Of a DNA stretch of 64,000 bases, positions 26,425 through 34,923 are shown one piece after another (position 1 is the first letter of the stretch; every line of letters starts with the position of its first letter). Below the pieces are notes generated by a model, which worked only from the letters and a program-made list of their open reading frames with translations, did not search any database and was not told the origin of the DNA. The stretch lies in NCBI RefSeq assembly GCF_000739455.1, contig NZ_CP009211.1:1129660-1193659 (forward strand), in the 5' to 3' direction. The translations under genes and the position numbers were made by a program. The stretch comes from Corynebacterium imitans. GTDB taxonomy: Bacteria; Actinomycetota; Actinomycetes; Mycobacteriales; Mycobacteriaceae.

Positions 26425-27369
26425 TTAGCGACCTTTCTTCTCAGGAGCGTTGATGACTTCCACATTCGACGGGATTGTGCCCTCCGCGTCCGCGAGGCTC
26501 GCCAGCTGACGTGCCGTCAGTTGGCGCGTGGCGCCGCGCTCGAAGTAGCGCTCCAAGTAGTGCTGACCGATCATGAGCAGCGAGGTAATCACCAGGTACC
26601 AAGTCGCGGCGACGAGCAGCATCGGCACCGGCTGGAACAGCGCCGCCGCGATATCCATCGAGCGACCGTAGAGCTCGAGCGAGTAGGGGACCGCTACCAC
26701 AAGCGAAGAAGTCTTGAGCAGCGAGATGAACTCATTGCCTGTCGGCGGGATGATAATGCGCATTGCCTGCGGAAGTACCGTGCGCGACATGGTTTGGCGC
26801 CAGCTCATTCCAAGCGCCTTCGACGCCTCAACCTGGCCTTCGGGCACTGAGGAGACGCCGGAGCGGACGATCTCGGCCATGTAGGCGGCCTCGTTTAGAC
26901 CGAGACCGACCACCGCCAGCGCGAACGCGGAGGAGGTAAACGGTTCCAGAGAAATCTGCGTAAACCCGAGGCTAATCGAGTCGTAGATTGCGCCGATCAG
27001 GCCCCAGAACATCAGCTGCACGTAGATCGGGGTGCCTCGGAAGATCCACAGAAAAACCCACGAGACCGCGTTGAACACCGGGTTCGGACTCATCCGCATC
27101 ACAGCCAGCAACACACCGCCGACGACGCCGATAAGCATGCCCAACAGCGTGATCGCCAGCGTATGCAGACCGGCAATGGCGATGCGGGTATCAAAAAGGT
27201 ACTGGAAGTAGATGTCCCACCCATACGCCTCGTTGCGGGCTGCCCCTATGACAAACCACACCACGAGCAGCAGCAGGATCGTGGCAAGCACCCATCGGCC
27301 CGGGTGGCGCAGCGGCTTCGCCTCGATGCGCTCCGGCTGGGAGCGACGGTTTTCTACCTTGTTACTCAT
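26425..27369 (-). CDS. Amino-acid ABC transporter, permease
   Basis: A 314-aa HisM/GlnP-type permease. A basic N-terminal tail is followed by several membrane helices. The EAA loop is seen as EASKALGMSWRQTMSRTVLPQAMR, which contacts the ATPase. A single permease gene implies a homodimer. It lies 7 nt from the binding-protein gene upstream. Confidence 0.93.
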   Translation of the reverse strand: MSNKVENRRSQPERIEAKPLRHPGRWVLATILLLLVVWFVIGAARNEAYGWDIYFQYLFDTRIAIAGLHTLAITLLGMLIGVVGGVLLAVMRMSPNPVFNAVSWVFLWIFRGTPIYVQLMFWGLIGAIYDSISLGFTQISLEPFTSSAFALAVVGLGLNEAAYMAEIVRSGVSSVPEGQVEASKALGMSWRQTMSRTVLPQAMRIIIPPTGNEFISLLKTSSLVVAVPYSLELYGRSMDIAAALFQPVPMLLVAATWYLVITSLLMIGQHYLERYFERGATRQLTARQLASLADAEGTIPSNVEVINAPEKKGR

Positions 27370-27376
27370 TGTGTTC

Positions 27377-28291
27377 CTACCCCAGCTCTTCTATTGGTTG
27401 TTCGTTCAGCATCCCTTGCTCCAGAAGGCCCGTGTCGACGTTCCACTGCGCAAGAATCCGCTCGTAGTCACCGGTCTCAATCAGGTGCTGCATGGCCTGT
27501 GCCATCGCGGGGCCAAGCGCGGAATCCTTCGGCACGGCAAAGCCATAAGGTGCGGCGTCAAACATGTCGCCGACAAGCTCAAGCTTGCCGTCGGAACGTT
27601 CGACGGCCCACGCGGTGACGGGGGAGTCTGCGCTGTACGCGTCCGCCCGGCCGACCAGCGCGGCGAGCGCCGCGTTATCCGCCGTGTCGAAAGACAGTAC
27701 TGTGATGGGCTCCTCGCCGGCTTCGACGCAGGCCTCCGACTTGGGACGAACATCGTCAGTCTCGGAGACCGTTGTGCGCTGAACAGAGACGGTCAGCCCG
27801 CAAGGGTGCGACGGGTCGATTCCTGCGCCGGGTTGCTGGGCCCACTGGATGCCTGCGTAGAGGAAGTTGACAAAGTCAAAGGACTCGCGGCGCTCCGGGT
27901 TGTCGGTGAAGCCTGACATGCCGGCGTCGAGGCTGCCGGATTGCACTGCAGGCAGGATCATGGCGAAGTCCATGTCCTGCGGATCGAAGTCGAGGCCCAT
28001 GACGCCAGCAACAGCGCGGCCAAGGTCCATTTCCAGGCCGACGAGCGCGCCTGCCGAGTCTTTGAATTCGAAGGGCGCAAAAGGCGGGTTGGCGCCGATG
28101 GATAGCGTGCCGTCGGCGGCGACTTCATCCGGGACGAGTGCCGCGATTTCCGGCACGGCGTCGGGGACGATCGGTTCCCAGCCCTCGGGGTTGCCGCCTT
28201 CGGTGTTGGTCACGCAGCCGCTGAGCAGTGTCGCTGCGGCGAGGCAGGTGGCGAACACACCTGCGCTGCGCGTTGAAGATGTAGCGTGCAT
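27377..28291 (-). CDS. Amino-acid ABC transporter, substrate-binding lipoprotein
   Basis: A 304-aa family 3 solute-binding protein. The signal peptide ends in a lipobox LLSGC with the lipidated Cys at residue 26. The mature part has the conserved DGTLSIGANPPFAPFEFKD and GLEMDLGRAVAG stretches. ATG 28291 is preceded by GGAAG 6 nt away; the frame is open up to 28324. It is the first gene of the ABC operon and sits downstream of a 7-bp inverted repeat at 28311-28332. Confidence 0.9.
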   Translation of the reverse strand: MHATSSTRSAGVFATCLAAATLLSGCVTNTEGGNPEGWEPIVPDAVPEIAALVPDEVAADGTLSIGANPPFAPFEFKDSAGALVGLEMDLGRAVAGVMGLDFDPQDMDFAMILPAVQSGSLDAGMSGFTDNPERRESFDFVNFLYAGIQWAQQPGAGIDPSHPCGLTVSVQRTTVSETDDVRPKSEACVEAGEEPITVLSFDTADNAALAALVGRADAYSADSPVTAWAVERSDGKLELVGDMFDAAPYGFAVPKDSALGPAMAQAMQHLIETGDYERILAQWNVDTGLLEQGMLNEQPIEELG

Positions 28292-28310
28292 GGGACTTCC
28301 AAAACGTTGA

Positions 28311-28332
28311 AATATACTAACCACTGTATATT
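28311..28332. promoter_or_regulatory. Inverted repeat in the ABC operon promoter region
   Basis: AATATAC (28311-28317) and GTATATT (28326-28332) are a perfect 7-bp inverted repeat separated by 8 nt. On the minus strand it includes TATA-like -10 candidates 20-40 nt upstream of the binding-protein ATG. It may be an operator overlapping the promoter. Confidence 0.5.
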
Positions 28333-28376
28333 AATCGTTTTCCCGCCTGCTGGGAAGTCGCCACGTACAGGAGATT

Positions 28377-28874
28377 TTACCGCTGGGCCATGCGGATGCC
28401 GCGCATAATCAGCTCAATGGTCTGGCCAATGATGAGCATGCCGATCAGCGTGGGGATCAACGCGGAGGCAGCCTGGCTCGAGCCTGCGGAGCTCTGCGCG
28501 AAATCCCCGGTGAAGAAACCAGACGACATCTTCGCGGAGCCCTGCGCTTCCTGCTTCCACAGCTCCACCGGGTTCGCGGTGTCCGGCACGGAGGAATTCT
28601 TAGCCCACGCCTGGACGAACTCCTTGCCTTCGCCCTCCTCCATGTCCTTCGTCCAATCGAGGAACATGTCAGAACTGGACACCTTCTTCACCGGGTTCTT
28701 CTCCGGATCGAGGTGCATGGGATCGTTCTCGGCGTCGTAATCCAGCGACCCAAGGGCGTCCTTCGGGGCCTCGCTTTCCGACGCCCCCTCATCCGCACCC
28801 GCAAACGGCGCAGATGGGACAACGGACAGGACAAGGGTCGCGGCAACGATGCCGGCAAGAGTGGTCTGACGCAT
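28377..28874 (-). CDS. Small secreted protein with C-terminal membrane helix
   Basis: A 165-aa protein with a clear signal peptide (TLAGIVAATLVLSVVPSAPFAGA), an acidic middle with a Trp-Lys rich patch, and a C-terminal hydrophobic helix (LIPTLIGMLIIGQTIELIM) followed by a basic RGIRMAQR. The layout recalls small corynebacterial envelope proteins. I do not recognise a domain. It is first after the ABC operon on the same strand but has its own upstream region. Confidence 0.65.
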   Translation of the reverse strand: MRQTTLAGIVAATLVLSVVPSAPFAGADEGASESEAPKDALGSLDYDAENDPMHLDPEKNPVKKVSSSDMFLDWTKDMEEGEGKEFVQAWAKNSSVPDTANPVELWKQEAQGSAKMSSGFFTGDFAQSSAGSSQAASALIPTLIGMLIIGQTIELIMRGIRMAQR

Positions 28875-29034
28875 GCGGACATCCTAACCGGAAAGCTGGA
28901 CCACTGTCTTATCGATAGGTGCCCAACCCTTATTAGACGCGTGTTTTGGGTCGTTGGTTCCGTTTCGGGGCGATAATGGGTGTATTCTCACATTCCCTTG
29001 TTTTGGCAGGTGAGCGTGGTTTATCGTCGGTGGC

Positions 29035-30063
29035 ATGACAGATTTGGATGCACTTGCTTTGGTTGACCGCTGCGGATACGACTTCGTTCACGCAGCGGCC
29101 GGACTCGAGCTTGCCCAAATCCAGGCACACGGCATCCAACCAGATCGCGCGAAGCAGCTGCGCGACACAGCTTCGGTGTTGTGCGGGCCGACCTCGCACA
29201 CGAAGTACCAGGCGCGTGCCCAAGAAGGCGCGCGCGTGCACTGCCACCGGTTAGACACCTTGGCCTACATCACCCGCTCTGCCCGCTCGCTGAAAGACGT
29301 GACGAAGCGCTGGCACTACATCGAGCGCTTGTGCAACACCGCCGGGGACCTGGCGCGCATTCGACGTGTGGCCGCAGAACTGAAAGCCGAACTCCAAGCG
29401 CCCGAGCCACGCACCCCGAAAGCACGGGTCACCCACCACGGCGATGGGTACGCCACCCTGCGCCTGACCGGCCCCGCGGTCGAAGTCCAAGGCGTGTTCG
29501 ACGCGGCGAAGAACGACGTCACCGGCTGGCTGAATGGCAGGTGTCCGAAAGCAGACTACCTGGTGCGCGTGACCGCAAACCTGGATATTGGGGATTACCT
29601 GCGCATCATCGCAGGCGAAGGCAACGATGTGCAGGTGCATTTTGATAATGGGGTGATCGTCTCCGGTGAGGAGTTTGTGCGCATGCAGCTCGAAGAGCTC
29701 GGCTCGATCATCTTGATCGGTGTGATGGACGGGCCAGTCAACGCCTACCACGCCCGGTTTGCCACCCCGAAGCACCGGGAAGTCATGTTGGCGGATTCCA
29801 CCACGTGTACCTGGAAGGGGTGTAAAGCACCTGCTTCGGAGTGCGATGCCCACCACATGGTCGAACACCAACACGGCGGCGAGACCACACCATCGAATCT
29901 TGGGTGGTTGTGTAAGTACCACAACTCGCAGGCCGCCCGCGGCACCCGGGGTCACACCGAAAGACGGGATGGACAGATCACCTACGTCTCACCCTATGGG
30001 AATGTCACCGCCACCGGCACCGACCACAAAGCCCGAGCGGATAACCGAAAACCACCCGACTAA
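29035..30063 (+). CDS. HNH endonuclease-domain protein (DUF222-like type)
   Basis: A 342-aa protein of the type found in many copies in corynebacteria. The N-terminal helical region (about 1-120) resembles the DUF222/13E12 group. The C-terminal HNH is CTWKGCKAPASECDAHHMVEHQ followed by NLGWLCKYHN, with Cys pairs and the HH catalytic pair intact. Nuclease activity is inferred. It stands alone between convergently oriented neighbours. Confidence 0.8.
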   Translation: MTDLDALALVDRCGYDFVHAAAGLELAQIQAHGIQPDRAKQLRDTASVLCGPTSHTKYQARAQEGARVHCHRLDTLAYITRSARSLKDVTKRWHYIERLCNTAGDLARIRRVAAELKAELQAPEPRTPKARVTHHGDGYATLRLTGPAVEVQGVFDAAKNDVTGWLNGRCPKADYLVRVTANLDIGDYLRIIAGEGNDVQVHFDNGVIVSGEEFVRMQLEELGSIILIGVMDGPVNAYHARFATPKHREVMLADSTTCTWKGCKAPASECDAHHMVEHQHGGETTPSNLGWLCKYHNSQAARGTRGHTERRDGQITYVSPYGNVTATGTDHKARADNRKPPD

Positions 30064-30081
30064 CACCCCACGCAAAAGCCC

Positions 30082-30104
30082 GCGCGCCAGCAAACCTGGC
30101 GCGC
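30082..30104. terminator. Hairpin between convergent genes
   Basis: GCGCGCCAG-CAAAC-CTGGCGCGC is a 9-bp perfect stem between the HNH gene and the converging MFS gene, 12 nt from the latter's stop. It could end transcription from either side. It has no long T tract. Confidence 0.6.
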
Positions 30105-30116
30105 CACAGGCATGCC

Positions 30117-31313
30117 CTAAACAATACGGCCGAGGTTCCGTTTGCCAGCGAAGAGGATCATGAGCGAGACACACAGGCTGGCTGCGCCAAACCAGTAGGG
30201 CATACCAGCGCCAAAGGAGGCCGCGAGAGGACCGGAAACGGCGGGCGCAATCGCTCCACCAAGAAAGCGCAGGCCGGAGTACGTGGAAGAGGCGACGTTG
30301 CGCGGCAGAGGGGTGGCCCCCATGACGGCCTCGGTGAGCACGGTGTTGAAGACGCCGATGAACAGGCCTGCGAGGATCACCAAAACGATGACAGCCGTGA
30401 GGTGCTCTGCTGCGAAGCCTAGGCCGGCGAGCAGAACGCCGAAGCCACCCAAAATGATGATCAGCACTGGGAAGAGACCAAAGCCCTGCACGAGACGGGG
30501 TGCGAGGAAGACGGAAGAAATCGCGAGCGTCAGCCCCCAGCCGAAGAAGACGAAGCCTAGCTCGATGGCTCCGAAGTCCTTTCCTGCCGCTGTAGCTGCT
30601 GCGTCGATGGGATAGGGCGAGTAGGCGAGCAGGGTGAAAAAGCCGAAATTGTAGAAGAAGGCCACGAGCCCAAGCGTGAGCAGCGCGGGTTCCTTGAGAG
30701 CGGTGAGCCCCGCCGTGAATTCGACGGGTTCAGGAATGTGTGAGCGCGAGTGGAGCAGCGTGGCGATGGCGATGAACCCAATGGCCATGAGGGCGGCGGT
30801 GCCGTAGAAGGGGGTGCGCCAGGAGATCTCGCCAAGCAGGCCGCCGGCAAGCGGGCCGACGGCGAGGCCGACGCCCATAGCGGCCTCATACAGAATGATC
30901 GCCTGCCCGGCGCTGCCGGCGGCTGCGCCGACGATGGCAGCGAGAGCGGTGGAGATGAACAGGGCGTTGCCCAGGCCCCAGCCCGCACGGAAGCCGATGA
31001 TCGCGTCCACCGAGCCCGCCGCGCCGGAGAGGAAGGAGAAGACCACGATAAGCGCGAGCCCGATCAAGAGCGTGACCTTGACCCCGATGCGGGAGGAAAT
31101 GAATGCGCTGAAAAACATTGCGAGTGCGGTAATCAGCAGGTAGCTGGTAAAGAGCAGCATCGTCTGCGTCGGCGACGCGTGTAGATCCCGGCTAATCGCC
31201 GGCAGGATCGGGTCGACGAGCCCGATGCCCATGAACGAGACGGCGCAGGCAAAGGCGAGCGCCCAAACGGCGACGGGCTGGTGCAGGATGGAATGTCGTT
31301 TTTCGTCGTGCAA
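30117..31313 (-). CDS. MFS drug-efflux-type transporter
   Basis: A 398-aa protein with about 12 membrane helices of the drug:H+ antiporter-1 type (VSFMGIGLVDPILPAISRDL in helix 1, GRxxx-type loop near SSRIGVKVTLLIG). The start is TTG at 31313, chosen because AAGGAGG lies 8 nt upstream. It follows a MarR regulator gene by 24 nt, so MarR probably controls its export activity. The substrate is unknown. Confidence 0.88.
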   Translation of the reverse strand: MHDEKRHSILHQPVAVWALAFACAVSFMGIGLVDPILPAISRDLHASPTQTMLLFTSYLLITALAMFFSAFISSRIGVKVTLLIGLALIVVFSFLSGAAGSVDAIIGFRAGWGLGNALFISTALAAIVGAAAGSAGQAIILYEAAMGVGLAVGPLAGGLLGEISWRTPFYGTAALMAIGFIAIATLLHSRSHIPEPVEFTAGLTALKEPALLTLGLVAFFYNFGFFTLLAYSPYPIDAAATAAGKDFGAIELGFVFFGWGLTLAISSVFLAPRLVQGFGLFPVLIIILGGFGVLLAGLGFAAEHLTAVIVLVILAGLFIGVFNTVLTEAVMGATPLPRNVASSTYSGLRFLGGAIAPAVSGPLAASFGAGMPYWFGAASLCVSLMILFAGKRNLGRIV

Positions 31314-31337
31314 GAGCGGGACCTCCTTGTGGGTTTG

Positions 31338-31778
31338 TTAGCGGTTGGTGGATAGCTCCTCGGTGATGTGCTGGAGGAGCTCGGCGGCGCGGTTGAGGGC
31401 GGCGATGTCGGCGTCGTCAAGTGCATCGAGCACTGGCACGATCTGCGCGGCGGAATCGGTGCGGTATTGCTGGAGGATGTCGCGGCCCTTGTCCGTGATC
31501 ATGAGGTCGGTAGCGCGTGCGTCTTCGGGGGAGGGGTGGCGGGTGATGTAGTTTTCGTCGACAAGCTTTTTGATTGCCTGACTCATTGACGGTTGCGTGA
31601 TACCCTCGCGACGTGCGAGTTCGCCGACCCGCAGGCCTGGTTCGCGGTTGATTGCGGCCATGGCGCGCAGCGAGACGTAGGAGAGCTGGACCGGGGTGGC
31701 CTGGTACGCGGTGCGCGCGAAGCGGCTGCTGGCCCACACGAGGTCGTTGGCGAGCTGTGTTCGGGAATTGTTATCCAT
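31338..31778 (-). CDS. MarR-family transcriptional regulator
   Basis: A 146-aa winged-HTH protein: RVGELARREGITQPSMSQAIKKLVDENYITRHPSPEDARATDLMIT is the DNA-binding HTH and wing. TATATT lies 6 nt before the ATG on the minus strand, a leaderless start. The inverted repeat CCATAG (31775-31780)/CTATGG (31799-31804) straddles this promoter and start codon and is a likely autoregulatory operator. It is co-oriented with the MFS gene. Confidence 0.9.
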   Translation of the reverse strand: MDNNSRTQLANDLVWASSRFARTAYQATPVQLSYVSLRAMAAINREPGLRVGELARREGITQPSMSQAIKKLVDENYITRHPSPEDARATDLMITDKGRDILQQYRTDSAAQIVPVLDALDDADIAALNRAAELLQHITEELSTNR

Positions 31779-31804
31779 AGGGGGAATATATATGCAGACT
31801 ATGG
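31775..31804 (-). promoter_or_regulatory. MarR promoter and candidate operator
   Basis: A TATATT -10 box 6 nt before the marR ATG is flanked by CCATAG/CTATGG. Binding here would block transcription of the marR-MFS operon. Confidence 0.55.
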
Positions 31805-31818
31805 AAATCTCAAGCGTG

Positions 31819-31843
31819 AAAAAGCCCCGCGTTCAAGCGGGGC
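31819..31843 (-). terminator. Terminator of the host tRNA gene
   Basis: GCCCCGC-TTGAAC-GCGGGGC followed by TTTTTC on the minus strand. It lies 6 nt past the 3' end of the tRNA fragment, the usual place for a tRNA terminator. Confidence 0.85.
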
Positions 31844-31849
31844 GACGTG

Positions 31850-31890
31850 TGCCCCAGGTGAGACTCGAACTCACCACAAACACCCCATTT
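31850..31890 (-). other. tRNA 3' fragment, probable prophage attL
   Basis: On the minus strand the sequence GTGAG-TTCGAGT-CTCAC (T arm, 31874-31858) is followed by the acceptor strand CTGGGGC and discriminator A (31850). No matching 5' half lies upstream. The integrase stop is 37 nt beyond the T arm. The usual reading is that the phage integrated into the 3' end of a tRNA gene, leaving this host 3' part and its terminator here. The intact tRNA would then lie at the other prophage end, outside the window. Exact core limits and tRNA identity cannot be fixed. Confidence 0.7.
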
Positions 31891-31910
31891 AACCAGGTTA
31901 GAAGCGGTGA

Positions 31911-32996
31911 CTAGGCCCCTTTTGACTGCAATTTGACTACATTCTCCACAGCACTCGACACCGCATCCAAATCATCATCGAAAAGCGCCGCGTACACCCG
32001 CAGCGTGATCGACGGGTCCGCATGCCCCAACTGCCGCGACACCGCGAGCACGTTCGCCCCCGCCGAAATCATCAGCCCCGCCGCCACATGCCGCAGCCCA
32101 TGCGGAGTAATCCGCGGAAAATCAGAATCCGCCGCCATGCACCGATCCACCGCACCCGAAAACCACGACTTCGCCCCCGGCAGCTTCAACGGCCCACCAC
32201 CGGGCCGCTCCCACAGCCACGCCTCCGGTAACTTTCCCTCGCACCGCTCGGCCAGCATGTCCATCACAAAACGCGGCACCGCCACCTCACGCACCTCATG
32301 GTCCTTCGGCGCGCCCACAATCACCTCGTTCTTCACCGTCACCGCGTTCTCCTCGATCGTCAACCGCGACCGCAGCACATTGACGTGCTTGACCCGCAGC
32401 CCGGCGGCCTCACCCCACCGAAGCCCCACCGTGCCCAATAACCATATGATCTCCGGGCGCGACGCCTCAGCCGCCAAGTCCGCCAGCTGCCCCGGCGTCA
32501 GGTACACCTGCTTCGACAATGGCCGACGGGGCAGCTTTAATCCGCGGGCGGGGTTCGTTTTGATGATGCCGTCGCGCTGCGCGAGGTCGAGGATCTGTGC
32601 GAGCACGTCCACGTTGCGGCGCACCGACACCGCACCCAAAGTGGCGTCATCCACCCACGCCTGCACTTGCGACGGCCTGATAGCCGACACGGCACGCGAC
32701 CCCCAGACAGGCTCCACGTGCAGACGCCACGCCGGCTTGTAGACCTTCTGGGTGGATGGGGCGAGTTTGTCGACGCGCTTGGACCACAGGACGCCGTATT
32801 CGGTGATGGTGCGTTGCTTCTCGGCGTGTGACACCCAGTCACCGTCGGCGACGGCGACGGCGTTTTTGTCTGCCCAGGTTTGCGCGTCTGATTTACGGGT
32901 GAAGCCACGCTTCGACCGCACCTTACCAGTAGGGTCGCGGTATTGTACGCGCCAGCGTTTGCCTTTTTTCGTCTTGTACGGCGTGATTGACGCCAT
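31911..32996 (-). CDS. int: Phage tyrosine integrase
   Basis: A 361-aa site-specific recombinase. An N-terminal arm-binding domain (KTKKGKRWRVQYRDPTGK) and SAM-like core-binding domain precede the catalytic domain. Catalytic residues visible: R in GLRWGEAAGL, H-x-x-R in HGLRHVAAG, H in QLGHADPSITLRVY and the nucleophile Tyr in VYAALF. AGGAG lies 8 nt before ATG 32996. It abuts the attachment site. Confidence 0.95.
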   Translation of the reverse strand: MASITPYKTKKGKRWRVQYRDPTGKVRSKRGFTRKSDAQTWADKNAVAVADGDWVSHAEKQRTITEYGVLWSKRVDKLAPSTQKVYKPAWRLHVEPVWGSRAVSAIRPSQVQAWVDDATLGAVSVRRNVDVLAQILDLAQRDGIIKTNPARGLKLPRRPLSKQVYLTPGQLADLAAEASRPEIIWLLGTVGLRWGEAAGLRVKHVNVLRSRLTIEENAVTVKNEVIVGAPKDHEVREVAVPRFVMDMLAERCEGKLPEAWLWERPGGGPLKLPGAKSWFSGAVDRCMAADSDFPRITPHGLRHVAAGLMISAGANVLAVSRQLGHADPSITLRVYAALFDDDLDAVSSAVENVVKLQSKGA

Positions 32997-33070
32997 GATG
33001 ATAAGCTCCTCTTCGGTTCAACAGGATTGGTGCCCACCCCCCGGGCACGGTTGGACCACCCCCAATAAGT

Positions 33071-33110
33071 CGCCCCGCGGTCTGCAGCCTCCCCCGGCTT
33101 CCGCGGGGCG
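33071..33110 (-). terminator. Hairpin between integrase and PH-SHOCT gene
   Basis: CGCCCCGCGG (33071-33080) pairs with CCGCGGGGCG (33101-33110), a perfect 10-bp stem. It would sit just after the upstream minus-strand gene and could insulate integrase expression. There is no T tract on the minus strand. Confidence 0.55.
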
Positions 33111-33125
33111 CACCTCTTCACGCGC

Positions 33126-33902
33126 CTAAAGCCCCAGGATGCGGGCCTTCGCCGCCGCGAACTCTTCATCTGTCAGTACACCAGCAGCGTGCAGCTCGGC
33201 AAGATTCTTCAGCTCATCGACACTGCTCCCGCCATTCGTCGCCGGGGAGGGGGACGGCGCTGAATTATTCTCTAGCGCACGCCGCGCAGCAGACACAACC
33301 GACTTCACCTCATCGGTAGCCACTTTCTTGACCTCAATCTCATCATTTGACGTAGAGATTCGGATAGCGCCGAGGGCAAAACCAGTTTTCTCGGAGATCG
33401 ACGACACCTTATCCAGAGCAATTGTCTGCGAGGCCGCGTCCCACCCGAGGACTTCACCGGAGATCATGATGATGCGCCGGTCGGTGACGGTGAGGATGGT
33501 GGGCTTGTCGTCATGGAAGCCGTGGGTGGCTACGATAATTCGTTCACCGGGTGCGAGCTCGTCTAAGACCTTGTCTTTGAAGAGGTGCCCCTTGGCTACC
33601 GACTTTGTGCCGTGGGTGCGGGCGGCTTCATCCCACCCGTGGTCATCGAGCATGTCGGAGATAGCTTCCATGGTTTTGTAGAGAACCTTGTCGGAGTCTT
33701 GGCAGTTGCCGGACGCGGTTAGCGTGCCACCGGAAGCGCGGAAGATTGCTTCCTGCTTTTGCCACAGCACTTTCCTGCGTACGGCGACGTGGTCGGGTTG
33801 CCGTTCGATTTCAGTCTTTCGGAATTTTGATTGCACGAACTGTTCGATTGCCGACAGGACTTCTTGGTCGGGGGCAGTGAGGGTGCGGGTCATTTCGGCC
33901 AT
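33126..33902 (-). CDS. PH-domain and SHOCT-domain protein
   Basis: A 258-aa protein. The central part (about 100-190; GHLFKDKVLDELAPGERIIVATHGF...LTVTDRRIIMISG) looks like a bacterial PH domain of the YokE-like type. The C-terminal 30 residues (SVDELKNLAELHAAGVLTDEEFAAAKARILGL) are a SHOCT motif. A Pro/Ser linker joins them. ATG 33902 has AAGGA 9 nt upstream. Placed between integrase and ImmA on the lysogenic strand, it is probably expressed in the lysogen, as accessory genes are. Function is unknown; membrane or defence roles are possible. Confidence 0.75.
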   Translation of the reverse strand: MAEMTRTLTAPDQEVLSAIEQFVQSKFRKTEIERQPDHVAVRRKVLWQKQEAIFRASGGTLTASGNCQDSDKVLYKTMEAISDMLDDHGWDEAARTHGTKSVAKGHLFKDKVLDELAPGERIIVATHGFHDDKPTILTVTDRRIIMISGEVLGWDAASQTIALDKVSSISEKTGFALGAIRISTSNDEIEVKKVATDEVKSVVSAARRALENNSAPSPSPATNGGSSVDELKNLAELHAAGVLTDEEFAAAKARILGL

Positions 33903-33917
33903 GATGGGGTTCCTTTT

Positions 33918-34304
33918 CTATGCGGTGATTTGGATATGTGTCATTGTGCGCCACACGTGGACTAGGTGCACGGTGACGCCGAGCTCGTGGGCGATGTGCG
34001 CGGCATGCGGCCCGTAGGCGCGTTCTGCTGCCGCGTATTCCACGGGCGAGATGAGCAGGCGCGCGGCGAAGCGGTCTGCTCGCTGCTCACACGCGGGGTC
34101 ACACCCGGGCGGGTCGCCATAATGCGCGTGGCCGAGCTCGTGGGCGAGCGCACACAGGGTGTCGGCGTCGCTCATGCCGTGGCGGAGCGTGACAGCCCGC
34201 TGGTGGGGGAGCCACGCGGCCTTGGGCCCGCCGAGGTGCCAGCGCACCTGGTAGCCGCGGGCTTCGGCCACGTCGATGAGTGCATCAATCAATCGGGTCT
34301 TCAC
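33918..34304 (-). CDS. ImmA/IrrE-type metallopeptidase
   Basis: A 128-aa protein with the zinc motif LAHELGHAHYG (HExxH) and the downstream EQRADRFAARLLIS helix of the ImmA/IrrE family. In ICEBs1 ImmA cleaves the ImmR repressor; the same job here is inferred from position right after the repressor gene. GTG 34304 lies inside the repressor reading frame (overlap of 20 nt), with AGAAAG upstream. Confidence 0.85.
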   Translation of the reverse strand: MKTRLIDALIDVAEARGYQVRWHLGGPKAAWLPHQRAVTLRHGMSDADTLCALAHELGHAHYGDPPGCDPACEQRADRFAARLLISPVEYAAAERAYGPHAAHIAHELGVTVHLVHVWRTMTHIQITA

Positions 34305-34767
34305 CTCGTCTTTCTCGCTCTGCCTGCTCGTCGGGTGATGAGTCGGCAGCGTGGGGCTGTGTCCAGTCGAATTCGCGGACGGTGCCATCGTACGAATCGT
34401 GCCGAACATCATCTGCCTCCATGTTCGAACGGCGCGCGGCAAGCTCGTCGATCTCTGGGGCGCGTGTGGCGGGGTTGAGGCGGCGCGCGAGCTCGATAGC
34501 GAGTTCTCCGTCGGCGGCGGTGGCGACAAGGGCGCCGTTGCTGTCGAGGTAGTCGAGCACATCACTGTGGGGGACGTGACCGAGTTCGACGAGGGCCATG
34601 GTGCGGTTTATGTCGAGGGTTTTGCAGATGAGGATGAGGTCGTCTGCGGTGAGGCCTTCGTTGAGTCGGCGGTTGGCGGTTTTTCGTGTGGTGCCGAGGA
34701 TGTTCGCGACGTCTTGGTCGGTGATTCTTCGGTGTGTGTTTTCGCTTAGCCACTGCTTTATGTCCAT
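34285..34767 (-). CDS. Phage immunity repressor (HTH)
   Basis: A 160-aa protein. The N-terminal HTH (ITDQDVANILGTTRKTANRRLNEGLTADDLILICKTLDI) binds DNA. The C-terminal part is acidic with the low-complexity tail DEQAERERRGEDPID. TATTGT 6 nt before ATG 34767 indicates a leaderless promoter. Gene order repressor-peptidase and the facing cro-like gene make it the lysogeny master repressor. It is probably cleaved by the ImmA-like protein. Confidence 0.85.
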   Translation of the reverse strand: MDIKQWLSENTHRRITDQDVANILGTTRKTANRRLNEGLTADDLILICKTLDINRTMALVELGHVPHSDVLDYLDSNGALVATAADGELAIELARRLNPATRAPEIDELAARRSNMEADDVRHDSYDGTVREFDWTQPHAADSSPDEQAERERRGEDPID

Positions 34768-34923
34768 GCTTTGACAATATCACGGTGGGTAATTGGTTAC
34801 ACACTTAATGTGTATTTACTAGGCCAAATAGGGAAGCGGATACCCCTTTTCGGGTAATCGCCGTTGCGTGCCCACTGCTGGGTGGGTAAATTGAGTTACA
34901 CAAACAGCACACAGGAGGAGCAA
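34768..34923. promoter_or_regulatory. Lysogeny/early switch region with two operators
   Basis: Two related palindromes occur: GTAA-TTGG-TTAC (34789-34800) and GTAA-ATTGAG-TTAC (34886-34899), each in the longer context GTGGGTAA...TTACACA. The first lies upstream of the TATTGT -10 of the repressor. The second covers a TAAATT -10 (34887-34892) spaced 17 nt from TTGCGT (34864-34869) for rightward early genes. This is the expected layout for one protein controlling both promoters. Confidence 0.75.
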
